NCBI GenBank assembly: GCA_031549345.1
Contig: JAVBPY010000006.1
Coordinates: forward strand, 310,001-374,000
Direction: 5' to 3'
Source: CASFRF01 sp031549345
GTDB taxonomy: Bacteria; Verrucomicrobiota; Lentisphaeria; Victivallales; Victivallaceae
DNA length: 64,000 bases
The notes under the pieces are model-generated. The model was not told where the DNA came from. It did not search any database and saw nothing but the letters and a program-made list of their open reading frames with translations. Position 1 is the first letter of the stretch; each line of letters begins with the position of its first letter. Positions 34,918 through 43,785 of the stretch are shown here, piece by piece. Both the position numbers and the translations under genes were made by a program.

Positions 34918-36396
34918 ATGACATTTGAAGAGTTTGAAAAATTGTGCGACGAAGGGAACCTTGTTCCCGTGATGCGCGAACAGATCGCCGACTTGGACAC
35001 TCCGGTTTCCGTCCTGGCACGGTTTGTGGACAATCATGAGGTGTTCCTGCTTGAAAGCGTAGAGGGGGCGGAGCGCTTCGGACGCTACTCTTTCCTGGGG
35101 GTCAACCCGCGCGGCGTGCTGTTGGCCGACCGCGAAAAGACCGTTTATTTATCCGGCGGCGAGGAGAAAATTCTGCCGCACGGCGCCGATATTTTCGGCG
35201 CGTTGCGCGAGCTTTTGATCGGTATACGCCCGGCGAAACCGAAGGGGTGCCCCGGGTTTTTCGGCGGCGCGGTGGGGTATCTTGGCTACGAGGCGGTGAA
35301 TGCCGTCGAGAAACTCCCGGAACCGAAAGATCTCCCTCCCGGGCCGGTTTCCGCCTTTATGATCGCCGACGAAACGGTGATCTTCGACAACGTCCGCCAC
35401 ACCGTCGGATGCTGTGTTTCTGTCCGCCCGGTCGAGTATCCCAGTCGCCGCGCCGCGTACGACGACGCGCTTCGCCGCATCGAAAAACTCTCCGCGCAGA
35501 TTCGCCGCCCGCTCGTTGTTCCGGAGTGCGCCGTATCGGAAGCTCCGTCCCTGCGTCCCTCGATGGGACGCGAAGATTTCTGCGAAATGGTGCGGCGCGG
35601 CCGCCGTGCAATCCGGGATGGGGAGGCGATTCAGATTGTCCTTTCACAGAAATTCACCGCGCCGTTGACTGTGCCGCCGCTCCAGCTCTACCGGGCGTTG
35701 CGGCTGATCAACCCTTCGCCGTACACCTTCTTTTTGAAGATCGGCGAAAGGACACTGATCGGGTCCTCGCCGGAAACGCTTGTCAAGCTTGACCAAGGGC
35801 GCATGATTCTTCGCCCGATCGCCGGAACCCGCAAACGCGGCGCGACGCGCAAGGTTGATCTTGAACTTGCCGATGAACTTCTTCGCGACGAAAAGGAGCG
35901 TGCCGAACATTTGATGCTTGTGGATCTTGCCCGCAACGACCTCGGGCGCGTGGCGCTCCCCGGGAGCGTTCAGGTCGGCGATTTCATGACCGTCGAGCGA
36001 TACAGCCACGTGATGCACCTTGTTTCGCAAGTCGAGGCGCTGATCGCGCCGGGGCTCGACGGCTTCGACCTTGTCCGTTCGGCGTTTCCGGCGGGGACCC
36101 TCTCCGGCGCGCCGAAAGTCCGGGCAATGGAGCTGATTCACGAACTTGAGCCGGGGGCGCGCGGGACCTACGGCGGCGCGGTCGGCTATTTCAGCTACAC
36201 CGGGGATCTGGATCTGGCAATCACAATCCGCACGATTCATCTGGAAAAAGGAGAACTCGCCATTCAATCCGGCGCCGGGATCGTCAGTGATTCGGAGCCG
36301 GAAACAGAGTACGAGGAAACCATAAACAAAGGCGCCGCCATGTTTCAGGCGGTCCGCCTGGCGGCGAACAATCTCGATCTGGGAGGTGTGAAATGA
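34918..36396 (+). CDS. trpE: Anthranilate synthase component I
   Basis: 492 residues. Converts chorismate to anthranilate with TrpG. The tryptophan feedback site LLES is present (VFLLESVEGAERFGRYSF). The chorismate-binding core includes GSSPETLVKL, RPIAGTRKRG, DLARNDLGRVA, SHVMHLVS, TLSGAPKVRAM and GAVGYFSYTGDLD. The ATG at 34918 with GGAGAAGATC is preferred over 34906. Overlaps trpG by 4 bases. Regulated by the upstream attenuator. Confidence 0.96.
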   Translation: MTFEEFEKLCDEGNLVPVMREQIADLDTPVSVLARFVDNHEVFLLESVEGAERFGRYSFLGVNPRGVLLADREKTVYLSGGEEKILPHGADIFGALRELLIGIRPAKPKGCPGFFGGAVGYLGYEAVNAVEKLPEPKDLPPGPVSAFMIADETVIFDNVRHTVGCCVSVRPVEYPSRRAAYDDALRRIEKLSAQIRRPLVVPECAVSEAPSLRPSMGREDFCEMVRRGRRAIRDGEAIQIVLSQKFTAPLTVPPLQLYRALRLINPSPYTFFLKIGERTLIGSSPETLVKLDQGRMILRPIAGTRKRGATRKVDLELADELLRDEKERAEHLMLVDLARNDLGRVALPGSVQVGDFMTVERYSHVMHLVSQVEALIAPGLDGFDLVRSAFPAGTLSGAPKVRAMELIHELEPGARGTYGGAVGYFSYTGDLDLAITIRTIHLEKGELAIQSGAGIVSDSEPETEYEETINKGAAMFQAVRLAANNLDLGGVK

Positions 36397-36992
36397 TTTT
36401 CGTTTTGGATAATTACGACTCTTTTACCTACAACATCGTACAGCTTTTGTATTCGCTTGGCGCCACGCTTGCGGTACGCCGCAACCAGGAGTGTTCCGTT
36501 GCGGAAATCCTGGCGATGCGCCCGGAGGCGATCGTCCTTTCCCCCGGTCCGGGACGGCCGGCAACAGCCGGTATCATGGCGGAACTCATCCGGGAAACGG
36601 CGGGGACGGTTCCTCTTTTGGGGATCTGCCTCGGGCATCAGGCGATCGGCGAAGCGTTCGGGCTCGATGTGATCGCCGCCCGTCGTCCTGTACATGGAAA
36701 GCTTTCGGATATTTCCCACGATGGAAAGGGGATTTTCAGCGGAATTTCCGGCTCGTTCCGGGCGGTTCGCTACCATTCGCTGGCCGTTTCGGAGCCCCGG
36801 GAGGATTCGCCTTTGCTCGTTACCGCCCGCGCCGGGGACGGTGAAATCATGGGAATCCGCCATAAGACACTCCCGGTCGAAGGCATTCAGTACCACCCGG
36901 AGTCGATCTTAAGCAGCCACGGGAAAAAACAGCTTGCCAACTTCCTTGCCCTCGCAGCCGAGGCGCGCCTGAACAGGGGGCGCGTATGCTGA
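36393..36992 (+). CDS. trpG: Anthranilate synthase component II (glutamine amidotransferase)
   Basis: 199 residues. Class I glutaminase: LDNYDSFTYN at the start, LSPGPGRP oxyanion region, nucleophile Cys in LLGICLGHQAIGEA, and the His-Glu pair in GIQYHPESIL. Supplies ammonia to TrpE. A stand-alone subunit not fused to trpD. Overlaps trpE and trpD. Confidence 0.95.
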   Translation: MIFVLDNYDSFTYNIVQLLYSLGATLAVRRNQECSVAEILAMRPEAIVLSPGPGRPATAGIMAELIRETAGTVPLLGICLGHQAIGEAFGLDVIAARRPVHGKLSDISHDGKGIFSGISGSFRAVRYHSLAVSEPREDSPLLVTARAGDGEIMGIRHKTLPVEGIQYHPESILSSHGKKQLANFLALAAEARLNRGRVC

Positions 36993-37999
36993 CCGGGTTT
37001 TTAAACAAAATCCTTGCGCAAAAGGATCTCACTGAAACGGAGACCGGGGAGCTTTTAAGCTTGATAACCGGTACGGAGGCGATGCATTCGCAGATTGGAG
37101 GCGTCCTTACGGCGCTGCGCATGAAAGGGGAATCGGCCTCGGAACTCCTCGGCGGCGCGCGGTTCTTGCGGCGGTATGCGGCGTTCATCGACTGCGCGGG
37201 GCTCGACCCGGTGGACGTCGTCGGAACGGGGGGCGATGATTCAGGGAGTTTCAATATTTCGACCGCTTCGGCGATTGTGGCGGCGGCGGCGGGAGTCATC
37301 GTCGCCAAGCATGGCAACCGCGCGGTCTCCGGAAAATGTGGAGCGGCGGATGTATTGGCCGAACTCGGTTTCAATCTCGACGCCGCCCCGGAGGCGATGG
37401 AGCGCTCGATCCGCGACAACGGAATCGGTTTCCTGTTTGCGCCGAAGATGCATCCGATCATGGGCAAAGTCGGCGTGCTCCGGCGCGAACTGAAAATCCG
37501 TACCATTTTCAATATGCTGGGCCCCTTGTGCAACCCCGCCGGGGCCCGCCGGATTGTGCTTGGCGTCTATTCGCCGCTCTTGGTTGAGTTGTATGCGGAG
37601 GTGTTGCGCGGACTTGGCTGCCGCCGGGCAATGGTGGTTTGCGGGGCGGGGGGGCTCGACGAAATCTCCTGCGCCAAGAGCACCCGCGTCGCGGAGCTCC
37701 GCGACGGGCGGATTCTGTGTTACGAACTCCACCCGGAAATCGTCCTCGGCGAAAGTTTCCCGGAAAGCGATTTGCGCGGCGGCGACCCCAAGTGCAACGC
37801 GGAAATCCTTTGCTCCGTGCTCGAAAAACGCTCGCGCCCCGGCGCGCGGGCGGCGGTTCTCTTGAATGCCGGAGCGGCAATCTACGTCGCGGACCGGGCA
37901 AAAAATCTTGCCGACGGCGCGCGGATCGCCGCCGAAGCGATCGATTCCGGCGCGGCGCAAAAGAAACTTGCGCAACTCATTGGAGCAAGCAGGGCATGA
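36986..37999 (+). CDS. trpD: Anthranilate phosphoribosyltransferase
   Basis: 337 residues. Motifs DVVGTGGDDSGSFNISTASA (PRPP binding), KHGNRAVSGKCGAADVLAEL, MHPIMGKVGVLRRELKIRT and FNMLGPLCNPAGA are characteristic. The second anthranilate step of tryptophan synthesis. The start overlaps trpG by 7 bases and the stop overlaps trpC by an ATGA. Confidence 0.95.
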   Translation: MLTGFLNKILAQKDLTETETGELLSLITGTEAMHSQIGGVLTALRMKGESASELLGGARFLRRYAAFIDCAGLDPVDVVGTGGDDSGSFNISTASAIVAAAAGVIVAKHGNRAVSGKCGAADVLAELGFNLDAAPEAMERSIRDNGIGFLFAPKMHPIMGKVGVLRRELKIRTIFNMLGPLCNPAGARRIVLGVYSPLLVELYAEVLRGLGCRRAMVVCGAGGLDEISCAKSTRVAELRDGRILCYELHPEIVLGESFPESDLRGGDPKCNAEILCSVLEKRSRPGARAAVLLNAGAAIYVADRAKNLADGARIAAEAIDSGAAQKKLAQLIGASRA

Positions 38000-38775
38000 A
38001 AAACATCCTCCATGAAATTGTGGACGCTTCCCGGCGCGACCTGGAAGAACGGAAGAAAAATGTTCCTGTTGCTATGCTCGAACGCCGTTTCGGTCAACCG
38101 GGTCCCGATTTCGCCGCTGCGCTGCGCAAGCCGGGGATACGGGTGATTGCGGAGCTCAAATGCGCTTCGCCCTCCAAAGGGGTGATTCGCGGTGATTTTC
38201 CCGTGGCGGAGCTTGCGCCAGAGCTCGAAGCGTCCGGCGCGGCGGCCCTTTCGATACTGACGGAAGAGCACTTCTTCCGGGGAAGTTTGCGCAACCTTGA
38301 AGTTGCGGCCGATACGGTTGCGATCCCCCTCCTGCGCAAGGATTTCATTCACGATGAATACCAGCTTTTCGAAGCCCGCGCCGCGGGAGCCTCGGCGGTG
38401 CTCCTCATCGCGGCGATGTTGGACGATGCGGCCTATGCGCGGCTTTATCGCCGCGCGACGGAGCTCGGCCTTTCGGTATTGACCGAAGTACACGACGCGG
38501 CGGAATTGGAACGAATGCTCGATTTCGAAGCGCCGATCCTGGGGGTGAACGCGCGGGACTTGAAGACCTTCCAAACCTCCGCCGAAGTAGCTGCAACGTT
38601 GATTGCGCGGATTCCCGCATCGCGCATCCGCGTTGCAGAAAGTGCGATTCTTTGCCGGGATGATCTCGAAAAAATGCGCACCGCCGGGGCCCATGCGTTC
38701 CTGGTCGGTGAAGCGCTGATGTGCGCCGCGCATCCCGGCGAAAAACTCAGGGAGCTGCTTGGAAATGGAAATTAA
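37996..38775 (+). CDS. trpC: Indole-3-glycerol-phosphate synthase
   Basis: 259 residues, a TIM barrel. Conserved strands: IAELKCASPSKGVIRGDF (catalytic Lys in ELK-SPS), LSILTEEHFFRGS, LLRKDFIHDEYQ (catalytic Lys), LTEVHDAAELER, LGVNARDLKTF and VAESAI. Closes the indole ring from CdRP. A monofunctional enzyme, not fused to trpF as in E. coli. The start ATG overlaps the trpD stop. Confidence 0.95.
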   Translation: MKNILHEIVDASRRDLEERKKNVPVAMLERRFGQPGPDFAAALRKPGIRVIAELKCASPSKGVIRGDFPVAELAPELEASGAAALSILTEEHFFRGSLRNLEVAADTVAIPLLRKDFIHDEYQLFEARAAGASAVLLIAAMLDDAAYARLYRRATELGLSVLTEVHDAAELERMLDFEAPILGVNARDLKTFQTSAEVAATLIARIPASRIRVAESAILCRDDLEKMRTAGAHAFLVGEALMCAAHPGEKLRELLGNGN

Positions 38776-39313
38776 AATCTGCGGTCTTACACGCGAATGC
38801 GACGCGGAGCTTGCGCTCTCTCTGGGGGCGACATACCTTGGGTTTGTATTTTACAAGGGCTCGCGCCGTTGTGCGGATTTGGAAGTGGCGCGCCGCTGCT
38901 CCGGCTTCAAGGTCGGCGTCTTTGTGAGCCCGTCGCGCGACGAACTTCTCCGCGCCGTTGATATGGCAGGGCTCTCCGCTGTTCAGATTCACGGAGATAT
39001 GGTTTCCGGCTGCGACGTTCGTATTTTCCGGGCGTTAAGTTCCGGAGAACCGGATATCGCGGCCGAACGCTACGTCGCCGACAATGCGATCCCCGGCTCG
39101 GGCGTTCCGGGAGATTGGCAATGGGCGGCGCGACTTGCCGCCCGTTTCCCGGTACTGTTGGCCGGTGGGCTCCACGCCCAGAACGTTGCGGAAGCGATAA
39201 ACATGGTTCATCCGATCGGCGTGGATGTGGCGGGGGGCGTGGAGTCGGCCCCCGGGATCAAATCGAAAGAAAAAATGAAAGCCTTTTTTAAAGCAATTGA
39301 GGAAAGAATATGA
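38765..39313 (+). CDS. trpF: Phosphoribosylanthranilate isomerase
   Basis: 182 residues, a short TrpF. KICGLTRECD carries the catalytic Cys, then YLGFVFYKGSRR, VGVFVSPSRDELL, VQIHGD, VLLAGGLHAQNV and GVDVAGGVESAPGIKS. It is shorter than most homologues (about 200) and the last motif has GVDVAGG in place of the common GVDVSSG. The ATG at 38765 is used; a TTG at 38759 is in frame. Overlaps trpC by 11 and trpB by 4 bases. Confidence 0.92.
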   Translation: MEIKICGLTRECDAELALSLGATYLGFVFYKGSRRCADLEVARRCSGFKVGVFVSPSRDELLRAVDMAGLSAVQIHGDMVSGCDVRIFRALSSGEPDIAAERYVADNAIPGSGVPGDWQWAARLAARFPVLLAGGLHAQNVAEAINMVHPIGVDVAGGVESAPGIKSKEKMKAFFKAIEERI

Positions 39314-40503
39314 AAAGTCATTACGGAATCTTCGGCGGCCAGTACGTCGCCGAAACATTGATGCCGACCCTGCATGAGGTCGAACGCGCCTACGAGGAGG
39401 CGAAGAAGGACCCGGCGTTCCCGGCGGCGTTCGCGGAGCTCCTGCGCGACTACGTGGGGCGCGAATCGGCTTTGTACTACGCCTCGCGCCTCTCCGCCTA
39501 CGCCGGAGGGGCGAAAATTTATCTGAAGCGCGAGGACCTGAACCACACCGGGGCGCACAAAGTCAACAACACCATCGGCCAGGCGCTCCTTGCGCGGCGT
39601 ATGGGCAAGACCCGGCTGATCGCGGAAACGGGCGCGGGGATGCATGGGGTTGCGACCGCCACCGTGGCGGCCCTCTTCGGCATGTCCTGCGACGTGTACA
39701 TGGGGAAGGTGGATGTTGAACGCCAGGCGCCGAATGTGGAGCGGATGCATGTCTTAGGCGCGCGGGTGATTGCCGTCGAATCCGGCTCCGCCACGCTGAA
39801 GGACGCGATGAACGAGGCGATCCGCAACTGGGCCGCCACGTCCGCCGACACCTTTTACGTCATAGGCACCGTCGCGGGTCCCCACCCATACCCGGCGATG
39901 GTCCGCGACTTCCAGTCGGTGATCGGACGCGAAGCGCGCGCACAATTCCTTGAACGTAATGGGAAACTCCCCGACGAGGCGATCGCCTGCGTCGGCGGCG
40001 GAAGCAACGCGATGGGCCTTTTCGCCGGATTCATCGACGACCCGGGGGTGATCCTCACGGGGGTGGAGGCCGGGGGGAGGGGGATTGCTTCCGGCGAGCA
40101 TGCCGCAAGTATCAACGGCGGCCGCGTCGGTGTGCTCCACGGTTGCAAGAGCATGCTTTTGCAGGACGACGATGGGCAGATCAAGGAAGCGTATTCGATC
40201 TCCGCCGGACTCGACTACCCCGGCGTGGGGCCGGAACATGCACACTTGAACGCCACGGGACGCGCGCGCTACACCGTAATCGACGACGAGGAAGCCCTGG
40301 CCGCCTTTGAGCTTCTTTCGCGGTTGGAGGGAATCATTCCGGCGCTGGAGTCGGCGCACGCCATCGCGCAGGCTGTGAAGTCGGCCCGTACGATGAAAAG
40401 CGATCAATCGATCGTGGTCTGCCTTTCGGGGCGGGGGGACAAAGATATGGGGAACATTGCCAATTATAGGAGGCATCATGAATCGGCTGGAACGACTCTT
40501 TAA
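39310..40503 (+). CDS. trpB: Tryptophan synthase beta chain
   Basis: 397 residues. The PLP lysine is in HTGAHKVNNTIGQ; AETGAGMHGVATATVAA and the phosphate-binding GGGSNAMGLF are typical of TrpB1. YSISAGLDYPGVGPEH and SGRGDKDM end the domain. Condenses indole with serine, with TrpA. Overlaps trpA by 26 bases. Confidence 0.97.
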   Translation: MKSHYGIFGGQYVAETLMPTLHEVERAYEEAKKDPAFPAAFAELLRDYVGRESALYYASRLSAYAGGAKIYLKREDLNHTGAHKVNNTIGQALLARRMGKTRLIAETGAGMHGVATATVAALFGMSCDVYMGKVDVERQAPNVERMHVLGARVIAVESGSATLKDAMNEAIRNWAATSADTFYVIGTVAGPHPYPAMVRDFQSVIGREARAQFLERNGKLPDEAIACVGGGSNAMGLFAGFIDDPGVILTGVEAGGRGIASGEHAASINGGRVGVLHGCKSMLLQDDDGQIKEAYSISAGLDYPGVGPEHAHLNATGRARYTVIDDEEALAAFELLSRLEGIIPALESAHAIAQAVKSARTMKSDQSIVVCLSGRGDKDMGNIANYRRHHESAGTTL

Positions 40504-41254
40504 GAAAAATACGCCCGCGACGGTCATCTACATCACCGCCGGAAGCCCGGATATGGTCACATGCGAAGCGGTCGCGCGGAGCGTCTTCGACGCGGGGGCG
40601 GAAATCATCGAGCTTGGCGTACCTTTTTCCGACCCGACCGCCGACGGGCTGGTGATCCAGCGGGCCGCGCAGCGGGCCCTTGCCGCCGGGGTGTCTCTCG
40701 CGGACATTCTCGCGCTCGCCGGTCGACTGCGGCGCGACTACCCGGAAAAGGGGCTTGTTCTTTTTTCCTACTACAACGTCTTGCTGAATTACGGGCTGGA
40801 ACGACTCTGCGCCGATGCGGCCGCGGCGGGGATCGACGGCGTCCTTGCCGTGGACCTTCCTTACGAGGAAAAACAGGAATTCGCCCCGATTCTGGAAAAA
40901 CACGGCCTCGACTGGATTACATTGATTTCACCGGCCACCCCGCCGGAACGGGCCGCGATGCTCCTTAAGGAAGCGAAGGGCTTCGTCTATTACATCACAG
41001 TCCGTGGCGTAACAGGGGAGCGGAGCATTCTCCCCGACGACCTGAGGGGAAAGCTTGACGCGGTCCGCGCCATGAGCCCGGTTCCGGTGGTTGCGGGCTT
41101 CGGAATTTCCACGCCGGAACAAGCGCACGCCGTCGGCGCGTGCGCGGACGGCGTGGTCGTCGGCAGCGCCGTGATGCGGATTCTGGAGGACTGTCCGCGC
41201 GACCCGGCGAAAGCCGCCGGGGACTTTGTGCGGGCACTTCGAGATCAAACTTGA
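40478..41254 (+). CDS. trpA: Tryptophan synthase alpha chain
   Basis: 258 residues, a TIM barrel. IYITAGSPD, ELGVPFSDPTADGLVIQ (catalytic Glu and Asp), VDLPYEEK, ISPATPPERAAM, YYITVRGVTGERS and VVAGFGISTPEQA are clear. Cleaves indole-3-glycerol phosphate. The ATG at 40478 has a strong AGGAGG site. Last gene of the trp operon; its final 10 bases overlap the convergent PHP gene, with no separate terminator. Confidence 0.96.
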   Translation: MNRLERLFKKNTPATVIYITAGSPDMVTCEAVARSVFDAGAEIIELGVPFSDPTADGLVIQRAAQRALAAGVSLADILALAGRLRRDYPEKGLVLFSYYNVLLNYGLERLCADAAAAGIDGVLAVDLPYEEKQEFAPILEKHGLDWITLISPATPPERAAMLLKEAKGFVYYITVRGVTGERSILPDDLRGKLDAVRAMSPVPVVAGFGISTPEQAHAVGACADGVVVGSAVMRILEDCPRDPAKAAGDFVRALRDQT

Positions 41255-42174
41255 ATTGGCGGCGCCCAGCAGGAGCGCCCGGAGGCGTCCTGCAATTGCA
41301 AACGCAGCCATGAACCCGGTGGAAGGTTTCCGACATCGACGCGCAACGAGCGCAAAGATGCGTTGCCTCCCGCCGGATCGTTGGCGCCGAAACCGAAGCC
41401 GTTACAGGTGTTGGTCAATAGATTTGCGGCGGCGCATTCGCTGAATTCCGCCTGAAAGATTCCATCGTGAAAATCGATATGACGGAGTTCGGGGCCCTGG
41501 GTTGCGTAGAAATGTCCGCGACGGAGCGCGGCAATCAGGGCGGATGGTTCGCGCGAAGGCGCGGCGATGATGGTCCAGCCGCCGAAGAGACCGCTCGGAC
41601 GGTGGGTGTCGTCGACGGCGATGGCCGGGAGGAGGCGTCCGGCATCGAGCATTTCGTTCCAAAGCTGGGAACTGTCCGATTTGCCGATGTAACGGGTTTC
41701 GTGGTTGTAGACTTCGATCCCGGCGAAGTGGCGTACGGAAGCGACTTCGCCGGAGGTGAGGCCGCACCAATGCGGGTGGGCGCAGAAGGCCGCGCCGCCG
41801 TCGGCGTTGCTGGCGTCGACCGCCGCCTGGGCATGGATGAATTCATCCGGGAGCATGGTGTTCTGCACCGACGTGCGGCGGTTGGCGAAATCTCCGATGA
41901 AATTTTCGCGAACACCGATTCCGATCAAGTGCCATGGAATGCCGCGGGGCCCCGGCGGGTGCAATTCGATGCCGGAAAGGAGGGTCATGCCGCATGGATC
42001 GAGTTCCGCGATGCGATGAGTATGTCGGTGATCGGTGAGCGCGAGCACATCGTATCCCGCGTCGGCATAGCGACGGATGAGTTCCGCCGGGGTGAATATG
42101 CCGTCGGACGCCGTGCTGTGCGCGTGGAGATTGGCCTTGAAGGTTTTGAGTTCTGTTCCGTAAAAGTCGATCAT
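41245..42174 (-). CDS. PHP-domain phosphoesterase-like protein
   Basis: 309 residues, cytoplasmic. A PHP superfamily start: ANLHAHSTASDG with metal-binding HAH, then VLALTDHRHTH and SGIELH. Further ligands lie in CAHPHWCG, GIEVYNH and AIAVDDTHR. The last 80 residues are beta-rich (LRHIDFHDGIFQAEFSE start). Usually metal-dependent phosphatases or nucleases of unknown substrate; related proteins often sit next to carbohydrate genes. Overlaps the XRE-cupin gene by an ATGA, so the regulator and enzyme are one unit. Confidence 0.82.
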   Translation of the reverse strand: MIDFYGTELKTFKANLHAHSTASDGIFTPAELIRRYADAGYDVLALTDHRHTHRIAELDPCGMTLLSGIELHPPGPRGIPWHLIGIGVRENFIGDFANRRTSVQNTMLPDEFIHAQAAVDASNADGGAAFCAHPHWCGLTSGEVASVRHFAGIEVYNHETRYIGKSDSSQLWNEMLDAGRLLPAIAVDDTHRPSGLFGGWTIIAAPSREPSALIAALRRGHFYATQGPELRHIDFHDGIFQAEFSECAAANLLTNTCNGFGFGANDPAGGNASLRSLRVDVGNLPPGSWLRLQLQDASGRSCWAPPIQV

Positions 42175-42758
42175 CGGCTTGATCCTTTATGTTGTTCCCG
42201 AAGGAGGTAGAGGACAAGGATGCGCACTTCGGCATCGCACACTTCCGGCGCATGGGGTTGTGCTCCGTCGAACCAGAGGGCGTCGCCGGGGTGGAGCTCG
42301 AAAACTTCCGTCCCGACACGGTAGCGGCAGGAGCCGGAAAGGATGTAGAAGAATTCATCCGCCTCGGTTGTAACCGGCGGGCATGCCGCTTGGGGAATTA
42401 GCGTTACAAGCATCATTTGCAGATTGACCGCCGCGAGCGGGAGTTCCATGATCATGGCGTAATCGAGCGGGCGTCCTTCCTCGCGCTCAAGTTGGCGGTG
42501 TTCGTCCGCGCGAACCAGCAACATACGGGCGGCTGGCGAGAAGCTGATGCCGGAAAACAATTCCGACAAATCGATTTCCAGCGCCCGCGCAATCTCCAGC
42601 AGGACCATGATCGATGGAATCGTGCGGAAATTTTCGATTTTAGAGAGCAGCCCCGCCGTCAGTTGTGTTATGTCCGCCAATGCCTGCAAGGTCAAACCGC
42701 GCTCCTTGCGGATCTTTTTGAGCCGCACCCCGAGTGAAATTAGTTGATCGTTCATCAT
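42171..42758 (-). CDS. XRE-family regulator with a cupin sensor domain
   Basis: 195 residues. A helix-turn-helix at about 8-62 (LKKIRKERGLTLQALADITQ with LSKIENFRTIPSI) and a C-terminal cupin (DEFFYILSGSCRYRV, HPGDALWFDGAQPHAPE) that likely binds a small ligand. An AGGAAAA site precedes ATG 42758; ATG 42755 is also possible. Cotranscribed with the PHP gene and divergent from a DMT exporter, with a palindrome between them that overlaps both promoters. Confidence 0.9.
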   Translation of the reverse strand: MMNDQLISLGVRLKKIRKERGLTLQALADITQLTAGLLSKIENFRTIPSIMVLLEIARALEIDLSELFSGISFSPAARMLLVRADEHRQLEREEGRPLDYAMIMELPLAAVNLQMMLVTLIPQAACPPVTTEADEFFYILSGSCRYRVGTEVFELHPGDALWFDGAQPHAPEVCDAEVRILVLYLLREQHKGSSR

Positions 42759-42781
42759 TTTTCCTAAACCTCGCTTGTTTT

Positions 42782-42797
42782 TGTTAATATATTGACA
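42782..42797. promoter_or_regulatory. Shared operator-like palindrome between the XRE-cupin and DMT genes
   Basis: TGTTAATATATTGACA is a 16-bp imperfect palindrome (one mismatched pair). Its right half is the -35 box TTGACA (42792-42797) of the DMT gene, and on the minus strand it contains the -10 box TATATT (42791-42786) that pairs with TTGTAT 16 bases upstream for the regulator. Binding would control both. Confidence 0.6.
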
Positions 42798-42850
42798 TAT
42801 AGTAAAAATACAAGCAATAATTTTACAAATATTCAAAAAATGGAGTGATG

Positions 42851-43684
42851 ATGGCCCTTGTTTTGGCGATTTGCGGATTGCTTTGCGCGGCGTTTAACGA
42901 TCTTTTATTCAAGGTCTGTGCAAAGAGGACGCCTTCATACGGGCGGTTGTTGGCGCTGATCGGCACGGTCTGGATGCTGACGGCATTGTTTTTGCCGCGT
43001 ACGGCGGGGTGGGCGTCGTTGCCGACGTTCTTCTGGGGGAGCGTTTCCGGAGTGTTCTCGATCGCGGCGAATCTGCTGCTGTTGGCGGCGATGAAGCACG
43101 AAAGCGCCGGTGTATGTGCGACCATCTACCGGCTGAATCTTGTTCCGGCGGCCATCGGCGCGGCGCTCTTGTTCGGCGAACACTTTCCGCCGGCGGCGCT
43201 TGCCGGACTTGTTTGCGCGGCAGCGGCGGTGCTGGCGTTCCTGCCGCGTGGCGGCAGGAACGTTCCGCGCGGATTGTTGTTGGCGGCTTTGGCGGCTCTG
43301 CTTCGCGCAAATATGGGACTTGCGTACAAGTGCGGATTGGTCTCCGGGGCGGATGCGGGCGCAATTGTTTTGGTCAACAGTTTTTTCTGGATCGGCGGCG
43401 GGTTGCTGTACGGCAATTTGCGTGAGCGGAACATGGCGCGATTTCAGCCCCGGCTTGCTGGACTTGGCTTTGTGTCGGGGCTGTTGGTCTGCGGAATTTG
43501 CTTTTTCACCACCGCGGCGCTGGAACGGGGCGCGGCGGGGGTGATTCTCCCTATTATGCAGATGAGTTTCCTGGGCACCTTCGGCCTGAGCGCGCTCTTT
43601 CTGGGCGAACGCTGCACTCCGCGCAAAATAATAGCGGCCGTTTTCGGCGCGCTGGCGATCCTCCTTCTGGCACGGGGGACATAA
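42851..43684 (+). CDS. DMT-superfamily (EamA-like) permease
   Basis: 277 residues with ten hydrophobic helices in two EamA-type halves (first from LAICGLLCAAFNDLLFKV; second from GLLLAALAALLRANMG). The pattern AMKHESAGVCATIYRLNLVP with GEHFPPAALAG, and ERGAAGVILPIMQMSFLGTF with GERCTPRKIIAAVFG, is typical of drug/metabolite transporters. GGAG at 42842-42845 best fits ATG 42851; ATG 42848 is possible. Substrate unknown; linked to the divergent cupin regulator. Confidence 0.82.
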   Translation: MALVLAICGLLCAAFNDLLFKVCAKRTPSYGRLLALIGTVWMLTALFLPRTAGWASLPTFFWGSVSGVFSIAANLLLLAAMKHESAGVCATIYRLNLVPAAIGAALLFGEHFPPAALAGLVCAAAAVLAFLPRGGRNVPRGLLLAALAALLRANMGLAYKCGLVSGADAGAIVLVNSFFWIGGGLLYGNLRERNMARFQPRLAGLGFVSGLLVCGICFFTTAALERGAAGVILPIMQMSFLGTFGLSALFLGERCTPRKIIAAVFGALAILLLARGT

Positions 43685-43710
43685 AAAGATCATTTTTCCA
43701 TGGAAAGCCC

Positions 43711-43763
43711 TTGACATTCAAAAAGAAATACTGTATAATTCTGTAAGCAGTATAATGCAGTAT
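43711..43763 (+). promoter_or_regulatory. Promoter and operator repeats of the glycosidase locus
   Basis: A consensus promoter TTGACA (43711-43716), 17-base spacer, TATAAT (43734-43739). ATACTG at 43728-43733 and CAGTAT at 43748-43753 form a dyad over the -10 box, and CAGTATAA is repeated 10 bases later (43758). Likely operators of the GntR/LacI-type regulator encoded next. Confidence 0.72.
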
Positions 43764-43785
43764 AACTTTTTGGATAAGGGCGCAT

